NCBI GenBank assembly: GCA_009767595.1
Contig: VSDK01025429.1
Location: 204,890 to 268,889 of the forward strand
Source: Symbiodinium kawagutii
Lineage: Eukaryota; Sar; Dinophyceae; Suessiales; Symbiodiniaceae
DNA length: 64,000 bases
Direction of reading: 5' to 3'
Shown: positions 11,801-20,800 of the stretch, in pieces
Layout of the letters: the number at the start of each line of letters is the position of its first letter
How positions within the stretch are numbered: position 1 is the stretch's first letter
The notes under the pieces: model-generated
Database searches by the model: none
Seen by the model: the letters and a program-made list of their open reading frames with translations, nothing else
Told to the model about the DNA's origin: nothing
Program-made: the position numbers and the translations under genes

Positions 11801-14800
11801 GACTAGAAGGCATGGCGGTGGCTTCGGCCTCTCCCTGCATGGACTGCAACAGATCCTGAAGGTCCTCAGCATCATGATGAATTGGTTGAAGAGGGATCGG
11901 ACTTGCATACCGTGCAGGACCTTTATCTCTCATACGTCTAAGAGGACCATAGGCCGTTGGTGTGTTGGGGGGTTGTTCTGGAATAGCCGGAGGATATGGA
12001 TGACTATCATGCCCCTCATGTGTTCCACGATTGCTGTGTTCCTGGGACTCCTGGCTCTGTTGCAGAGCAAGGTTTTCCGCTGCGGTCAAAGCACCGGAGC
12101 TGGGAACATGTGCTCTTGCCGCTTCCTCAGCTTGTTCTGGAGGTGGTGGCAATCCTTCAGAGACTAAATCAGTGAACTGGCTCTTGGGAAATTGGCCTCG
12201 TTCCAAGAGGTTACGAATTCCGAGCAACTCGTTATCACTGAACTCAGCTACAGTCTTTTCAGGATGTGTTGCAAAACGAAGTTGTTCGGGTGCACAACGG
12301 AACAGGCTTCTACGATGAGCAACAATGACGTTCTTTCCCAAGTGACCCAGTACCATGGCTGCCCCATACCATCTACCCCCTCTGATGAGTTCCCCCTTTG
12401 TCCATTTCTGTGTACGCCAGTAATACACCCAATCGCCAGACTGAAAGTCCCGTAACGGACGTGGCCGGGCACGAATGGCTGCTTTCAGCGCCTTGCTGTC
12501 CTGTGCCTCCAACATGGCCTTCCTGGCGGCCAACCTGATCCGTTGAGCTGCTTGGTAGGTGGAGTCACCTTCAGCCGCTTCCAAGGCTGAAACGTCTGGA
12601 TACTCTTGAAGGAGATCTGTGGGAACTCGTGGATTTATACCAAACACAGCTTGATTGGGACTGACTCCATTGGTTGACAACAAGGAGTTCTTTGCAGTTT
12701 GAGTCTGGATGATACAGTCTACCCAGGTCTCCGCATCGCTTGGCTGGACATCATCCAGAACGCGTTCCAGGATGTTTTGGAACCATTGGCCATGTCGCTC
12801 GACCTTGCCCAGTTGAAAATGAGCTTCCGCTGCAGTTTGCAAAACAGTGATACCTAAGCTTTCACAAAAGGTGGCAAGTCCATCACTGATGTTCGGCTTG
12901 GCGGGATCGAGCAACAAGAACGAAGGTGGTCCTGCCCATGCAATCCAGCTATCTCGAAGCACACCCTTAAGGAGCTCAGCATTCTCTTTGGTGAAAATCG
13001 GTGCTACTATGTGAAGGGATGTACCATAGTCGATGATGCTTATGCACGGAACTGTCTGGTTGGGGCGCCAACCAGGCAGGTATTTGCAGTCCAAACCAAT
13101 CTGCTCGTTGAATTCCAAACTCCGAGGAATGTTGGCAGGTAGTGCACTACTGGGCTTTACATGATTTGCACATACCGGGCATTCTAGGTCTTTGGCCATA
13201 GCTATTGCTTGTGGTGATGCTTGACTGCTCTTTAGGATGCGCACTAGTTCGGTGTTGGAACAGTGGCCTAAATTCTTATGTAGCTTGAGCAATGATGCTT
13301 TTACCTGTGGGTCTTCCGGAGAGTCGGAGGATGCGGGCTCAACTTCAGGGTTTGCTTCGGCTACGGATGCAGCTAGGCATTCTAAATCGAGTTCCGCAAG
13401 AGCCACAGGTGCGGATGGCTCACACTCTCGCAGACCAGCTTTGGCAAAGGCACTCAACACAGCTTGCACAAACTCAGGGGTGTAAGCAGCAACATAATCA
13501 CTGACCAACTGACCTGATGACAACCGGCCTGCTACTTGTCGGTGCTTGGTGCACCCGGGACATCGACGCATTTCCTGAGCTACTTCGGATCGTGACAACA
13601 TGAGCCCTGTGGCCTTCTGGATGGGGTCACCACTGTCAGGACAAGTCAAACCATAGGCACACATATCAGTGCGACAAACCCCATATTTCCTACAGAGATT
13701 ACTCATGCATGGTGCCTTCCAAACATGTGAGGGCCATGGATGCTCGAACATGAAGTCACCACCCCGATGAATCTGCTTGTGAATTTGCTCTACACAGAAA
13801 GAGAGACGCTTCCGATTGTCCCGAATCACTCTGGCATTTTCGGCTGGAGTCCTGTAGTAGCGGTTGAGATTCTCCCAACCACTCTCATGAGTGCAAGGGG
13901 GGCACACCACCAGTAATCTGGGATTCTTCTGATCTAGTTCTTTATCTACACGTTGTTGCACTTGAGGATCCAGCAAATCACAACCTTGTTTCTTATCATA
14001 GGATATTCCCTCATAACCCATTTCTCTAGCTACCGTGGCAAACCTGGGAGGTGAGAAAAGCTCAGCAACTAGGCATCGAGAATCTTTGATTTTATCATGT
14101 TTGTTCAACTGAGCTAAAAGGCAGCGACACTCTTTGGGTTTGAGAGTGAGTTTCTTCTTTGACGAGTCCTGCAAAGTTGTTGGCTTGGAGACTTTTTTCA
14201 CCATGTGACCTGGGAAGCTGAGCAGGTCGATAACGATCTGGCCAGCTGAGTTGGTCTTCATCGGCTGTGGTTTCATGTCCAGAAACTGAATCGTCTTGTC
14301 CTCGAAGTTCAATCGAGCACCCAGCTTCTGTAACGTAGGGCGACCCAACAACAGGGGCGCTTGGCCACTGATGATGGCCGCATCGATCACACCAAACTTG
14401 CCGCTCAAACCGACCGGCAGCTTTACTGACGTCTCAGCAACTTCCAGGGCTCCATTGCCAAACCTGAACTTGTTGATGTCCTTGTACTCCTCTCCGCGGG
14501 TGATCCCGCGCTGGTCCAAGAGCTCATTGACTTGCTGCAGAGTGTCGGCACCAATCAGAGTGCGACCACAACCACTGTCGACTATTCCACTCCCCGGTGA
14601 TGAAGTCAGACCGGCGGCATAGGTCTCGGAGGCCAAGCACACATGCTCGGCAGTACCCACAAACTGCACATAGCCAGCAGCGTTGGTGGTGTCATTGGTT
14701 CGCTCTTTGTCTGGTGGTCGAGCATCTTTTCGTGGAGGATCTTTGCATTCTCTCGCCCAATGGCCGACGCGGCCGCATCGGCGACACCTGGTGCGCCGTT

Positions 14801-17800
14801 TGAGCTCCTCCACGTCCACCCTAAACGAGCGGGAACTGGAAGCTCCACCACTGCTGGCACCACCGCCGAAACGGCGGTGCCTGGACATCATCCACCATCA
14901 GGGACCCGATGGGCTTCCTAGCCTTGCTCGAGGCCTTGAACTGGGGGAAGCAGGAACGAAAGGCGGCAGAGACCTGCTCATCTTCGAGCTTCCCCTGTGT
15001 CTTCGCCTTCACGATTGCCTTCTCTTGTTCACTGAGGCCGGCACAGTTCAGAATGATCCATCCACGAGCCTGTGGAGGGAATTTGACGCCAGAGCGCCGT
15101 TCACAGCGGTCAAAGACATCCTTCACTCGTGATGTCCACTCTTTGCTGCTCTCGCCATCGCGAGCAGCCAGTCCGAAAACCTCGCCCAAGCTCTCTCCCA
15201 TCAAATCCAGAGGTTCCTTCTCCGGAAAACGACGTTCCAGAATGGCCCAGAGATTCTTTTCTCCTTCGTCAGCAGTGAGTTCATCTAATGTTAGATGTTC
15301 CACGCACTCCAGTGCCTTGCCATCCAACAAGGTATATATCCAGGGCCCTCGGTTCTTGGAAGTCATGTCTTTGATGGTCAGCAGTTTCGCCATGCACCAC
15401 ATCTTCCATCGCTTGAGCAGTTTCCCGGCCTCATCATCCTCGCCATTGAAGCGCTTCAGAGCGCGTTCGTCGCTCATGGCGGCACCTTGCGCAAACGAGC
15501 CCCAGGTGGGGCTCCGCTACCAATGTCAAAACAGTAGCGAGCCCCACCTGGGGCTGCGGACACCCGTGGCTTTCCTTTTTCTACCTCGATGTGGAAGTCC
15601 ACTGCGGATCGGCTCACATGATGAGTGAACATGTGACCCTGCTGGGAACATGGAGTGAATTAACACACATATAGGATATATGGCTATATCCAGCAGGCAT
15701 GATATGTATAGAGTGTCCAAGGTGATGACGGAATCATATCACGATGACCAAAAGGTTGCTGAATCAAAACATCTGTCCGTACATGGTGCCTACATACATG
15801 GTTGGTTTCAGGTCGGTGTCTTGGGGTTCACTGCTACTCCCGTATGCCCGTATGCCCACAAATGAGTTCTTAGTTGGTTGCTGGTGGAACAACGGATGCA
15901 TGGCTTCGTGCTCTGACAAATTTACCATCGCAGCCGCGGTGCAAGCATGGCAAGTGCTTGTTTCCCTTGAATGGAATATCGAAGGATGAAGGAAAGGACG
16001 GCACTGCCTGCCATCAAGTCAGCAAGGTTCAGGACCAGGACTTTGGGTACGCATGTACGATTCCATCAGCAATTGCATCCGGCTGAATGCATGATGATGC
16101 ATGTGCACAATCCATACTGTATCCCTTGAAAGGGAATCTTGCTGACATATCATAGAATGCCGGCCTTCAACAACTTCTCATTGAACCACTGGAGCTGTAC
16201 AAATTTGTCTGTAGCACTAGCAAAGCTACTGGATGACTAGGATCTCTCATGTTTCTATTGTGATATCAAAGCGCCCCAAAGACCTATCAAGGCTCCGGGA
16301 CCATCAGAAATAAACAAATTGCTCAACTTTTCCAGGCATCCTCAACTACCCCACAAAATTACACAAAAACATATGATGCACATGGCATTACATGTCTTAT
16401 TGATCGCTTTCACTCAATCATCTTCCCAAATGGAGGTTGCCCAGAACCTTTTTAAGAAAACCACTTGGACTGGTGAGCACTGGAAGCTTTTGATTACCGC
16501 TGGGCCGGTAACATGTGTTGAACAATGAGCTTCGAGTACTTGATTGGTCCTGACTCCCCGTTTTGCTGTCGTCAAAGCCCGTTGTGGTTGCACAATGAGC
16601 CACTAGCCTGCAAACATCTCTCTTGTTCGCAAAGCTAGGCTTCCCATGATTAGCCACGAAGAACCAACGCACGAAGTCCTCTCTGAGCAAATTGATTAGA
16701 TAGGTTCTACTGCGACCAGTACATGCGCCAAACATTGGCAAAGCCTGCAAACATGTAGCAAGCCGATGTCCCAAGAAATGCTGATTGCTGGCTTCAGCTA
16801 CTGGGACAAAGTCTGCTATAAGCAATGCCACAGCTCGTGCTCGTTCAAGCAGTTCCCCAGCTTCAATTTCTGGGATACACCTGATATTCCGCAGTTTTCT
16901 CCTCTTTTCCAAGCAGTTACATACATGTTCCCATCTTTCCAGAACAACTGATCAAGGCCTGTACTGCTGGAAACGCAGATTGGCCAATGTTGGACTCGCC
17001 TTGAAAACCAAACGCCTCGGGTCGCGCGGTCTATCCAAGGCTGCCCAAGAACTGTGGGATGTGACCAACAGTCCCCAAAATCATCAAAGGGCTGAGAAAA
17101 GAATCTCCTAGACTCCTTGCGTTCATAATCACCACTGGATCGGATTCAAGTTCCTGCAGGGATTCAAATGGATTCAGTGTGTGTCCACCATGCATACTTT
17201 TATGTAGTTCTTGTCTGAACTCCATGTACTGAAGCAAGAGCAGAAGGCAGCTAAATTTGCAGCACTACAGAAGAAATCCAAAGGACCAGCCAATTTTTGA
17301 GCCATTTGCAACACTTGGGCTGCCAAGGACATTCCTAGTTTATGATAACTTGGGGCACCACAACATATCATGACCAGCAGCGAATATGAGGTGAGCCCAT
17401 GACTCAGAGTGGCCCATGGAAAGGTGGAGTTCAACCGCCAATTGTCCAACAAGCATCCGTAGGTTGTTCTGCTGATCAACTGCGTTGAAATCACAAAAAT
17501 GGCCCAAACATCCACAGTCTGAACCTTTTGGGCCCTTTATTAGGCCACATTAGGCCCTTTCGAAGCGATTGCTGAACAGCAGAAACTCCTTGGTCAACCG
17601 GGACCGTGCCATGAGCGTCCCAGGTGCTCCTTTGGCGGTGTTGTAGGTGATCGCCTTCCAAACACGCACAATGTTGGGATACATCTGCCCCACCTCAGAA
17701 CCGCCCAACGTTGTCCAACAGCGACGGGCTTTGACCAAGCTGCCCTTGGTCCCTTGCCCAAAGGAAACCCAGCACACCTTGAGGGTCTGCTTTGGAGCCA

Positions 17801-20800
17801 ATTGACTAGCAAGTCTGATGATTCTGGTATGTGATTAGTAGCGAGTGAATACAACATGGACACGTTGTTCACACTTCTGAAAGTTGGATGTCTAAGGAAG
17901 CCAAGTGGATCCAAGTGGCATATTCACAGTCCGAAAAAATGAAGGTTTTGCTCTTGTCGAAACCACAAGCAATGATGTCCTTCGCATTCTCAATGGTGTA
18001 GCGCTGGAACACGTGCCTTGACTCACGAACCCCCCCAAGATTTCCAAAACGGAATCACACAGCCGGACCTAAAAACACTGAAGAGGGGTCTGCATGGATA
18101 TCCGAAATTCCTTGATCATAGAAATAATTCCAAACACTCCATTTATGGAGGTACACATCCAACAGCGTCACCCTCTCCACGCCTGTGAACACACCCGCAA
18201 ATATAAATAGCAATGAACCAGTCTTGCTGGTTGAAGAGTGGTTACCCGATCCCAGGAACAAAACACGCCGCACCACCCAGTGTTGTGAAAACCAGAGCAA
18301 AACAGCAACCAAAAGCCATCACTTCCCTTTTCATTCCTTGATGATGATGATGACGACACTGATGATGCCCAAGAATACTGAGCCCTTACTGGTTTGTAAT
18401 GAATCATACACTGTGCGTTTCCACAAGAGAGCCTTTACACTTTAGTTGGAACATCCATCCTTTACAAACGAGCTATGCCACAGCCCTACAATCCGAGAGC
18501 ATATGCTCGCCTGGAATGGCATGATTGAATGCCATCCTGGCATTGGAGTGACCCCACCATGCGCGACCAAGTTGATCCAAGTGGCAGATTGTCACCCTTA
18601 TCTGGGTCATACTCGCCCTGGCAGAACTTCAATGGTGATTGGTAGAAAGATTCGCGCCGCGGCTGCCAAAAATTAATGTGAGAAGTTGTATGGAAATACG
18701 CTTTGCCACCTTTTCTTGTCTATGAACTCGCAACATGTGTGGAGCAATTCTCGCAGAAATTGTCGGCACACTCATTATTCAGCTCGGTCTTTACACCATC
18801 TGCTACCGAATCCCCGAGCCTCAAAACACTAGAACACATCCTGGAAAGCTGGAACATGTTTCAACGCGTTTCAACCGACCCCCGTGATTTCTGGTTCAAG
18901 GTTTCACATGTCAGCCATGATGCGAAAGGACATCCCTGAGCCAACAAAGGCAAACAGACTGTCACCTCCCAGGTGCAACTCAAGCTGGCCAATGCTAGGC
19001 AGGTAGGTTTTTAGCCTCCAAAAGATGGGTTGCAACCTATACAACCAAGGTTTTGGCGGCCAATGGTATGCAGGGGAAATGTGGACCATCCAGGTCCGTG
19101 GACTCAATTCCTGCAGCTGCGAACGCCTTCCACAAAAACTTTTCGTCGTCAGTCATTTGGATCACCAAAGGGACGTTGAATGCCTTCTGCAGCCACCTCA
19201 GGCGAAGCCACAGAAACATGATGAGAGGATCATGCATATCGATGCGATGATAGTGATGGGACTCGCTTTAGGAAGTTGACATGTCGGCTTTGTTCGATTT
19301 ACCATGTCGCCACTAAGTCACTATCGCAGGAGATCCAGGGCACACGGACCTTTGTGGGTACTAAAATCGCTGGGGAGGGTGCTTGTTGTTTTCTCAGAAA
19401 AGATGCGCAACTTTGGAAAGGAACCGACGAAAATCTGCCTTGAAAAGCCAATGATTTGGTTTTCAGTGGTGTCCAAACCAACACTGATGGATCGGTTGGT
19501 GGCTGCTAATTCGTAGTGATTGGTAGCTGTCATGCATAGCATCATCAAGCCAGAAACAGAACTGCATGATAAAAAAACAGCACTCGATCCCCGGATTTGG
19601 ACGATGGCTGGCCTGCTCTAGGTTTGGATGTGAGCCCCTTAGGTTTGCATGGCAGCCCCTTGCTTGGAAGCTTCCATTCATTCAGCAAGGTACCAAGACT
19701 GGCTGCCAAGGCACTGGGTGAACATGAAGGGCAACAAGTGACCCAAATGCATTGCCTGACAGCGAGAGGTTTCAACAAAAACAAATGTTTCAATAAATCT
19801 GGGTAACTTTCAATGGACCTGTGGGCTTGTTGAGTTTGAATGAGCTGTGGGCATATTGAGTTTCGGGCTTCCAGTACCAGAGTTGTACCATCAACATGCC
19901 CTCGAATCCACCAAGTTGATCTTGCGCCAACTAGACTGAGGTCAAATGCCGGTTTGAATCACCTGTACCGCAAAACTACGCCAGCAACCCTAGTCATTTG
20001 AAACAGAACAAGCCAGGGAAATGTGGGGAACTACGACTTTAATAGGGCTGTCCATCACTCCGATAGGTCTGCTCACGACTCTGATAGATCTTCCCATGGT
20101 TTGTCCAATTGTGCTTGCAGCGTGACTTCTGACGAAACAAAGCGTTGTTTTCTGCCATAGGTTTATCTAGTGCAATGTTGATTTGTTCTATGGAGACTGG
20201 GATAGAGTTGGAGAACCTTTCTGCAATATATTTTGGGTGATTTCCAAACTGTCCCAAAATGCCCCTTGAGATCTTTCATCAAGAAGACTTTGAAGACCCA
20301 TCCAGGGAGAGTCTCCAATGCAATGCACTCGGCTTCGATAACCCATCATCGGCTTTTGGGAGAGTCGATCTTAATATTTGATTCTACGTCTTGGGCAACA
20401 AAAACAGTTGAGGCCAACCCATCTAACACATCCATTTCATAGTCCCAAAGACCAAGCAAAACATGACAAGTACACTTTGGCCATGGAGTCCAAGCCAAAC
20501 ATGCAGCGACAATGATCAAGAAAATACCCGCATGGCCGGGAAACATGTCATGCATCACAGGAGTTGCACTGCATGGAAAAGTGTCAACCTGCTCATGAAT
20601 TGAAGTCACAATGTGCATCCTTGGTTCCTTGTGGGGAAACGATTCCTGACCCTACTCCTGAGCAAAACACTCATCAACTGAATGAAGCCTTGACATCTAA
20701 TTGCCCAAAGACTACATTGGGCACCCTAGACTAGAGCAAAGTTCGGCATCAAGGCCTAGAGGAGTGAGTGGCACACGTCCAGGCTGGACAAATCAAATAT

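Larger units (their letters stand above)
8762..15665 (-). mobile_element. Ty1/copia LTR retrotransposon (6,904 bp)
   Basis: A complete-looking element in minus orientation: 5' LTR (15524-15665), primer-binding site, gag, pol in copia order (protease, integrase, reverse transcriptase, RNase H), an extra ORF, and 3' LTR (8762-8903). In element orientation the LTRs start TGTTAATTC and end TTTTGACA. A 5-bp duplication is visible as acaca at 8757-8761 and 15665-15669, with one base shared with the LTR end. It lies wholly inside the tryptophanyl-tRNA synthetase intron 8042-15942, which without it would be about 1 kb. Integrase before reverse transcriptase is what separates copia from gypsy elements. 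Confidence 0.95.

Noticed and set aside
11670-12167. A 165-codon plus-strand open frame.
   Set aside because: Antisense shadow of the copia integrase/reverse transcriptase region.
16418-16912. A 164-codon open frame on the minus strand in a synthetase intron.
   Set aside because: It has no recognisable family and no AG|G splice boundaries joining it to the flanking exons, whose phases already fit each other. Probably chance.
20599-20620. ATG CAC ATT on the minus strand after AG|G, first considered as the HIGH-motif exon of the synthetase.
   Set aside because: The following residues do not fit; the true exon ([13 protein letters not shown]) is at 19715-19755 with correct phase on both sides.
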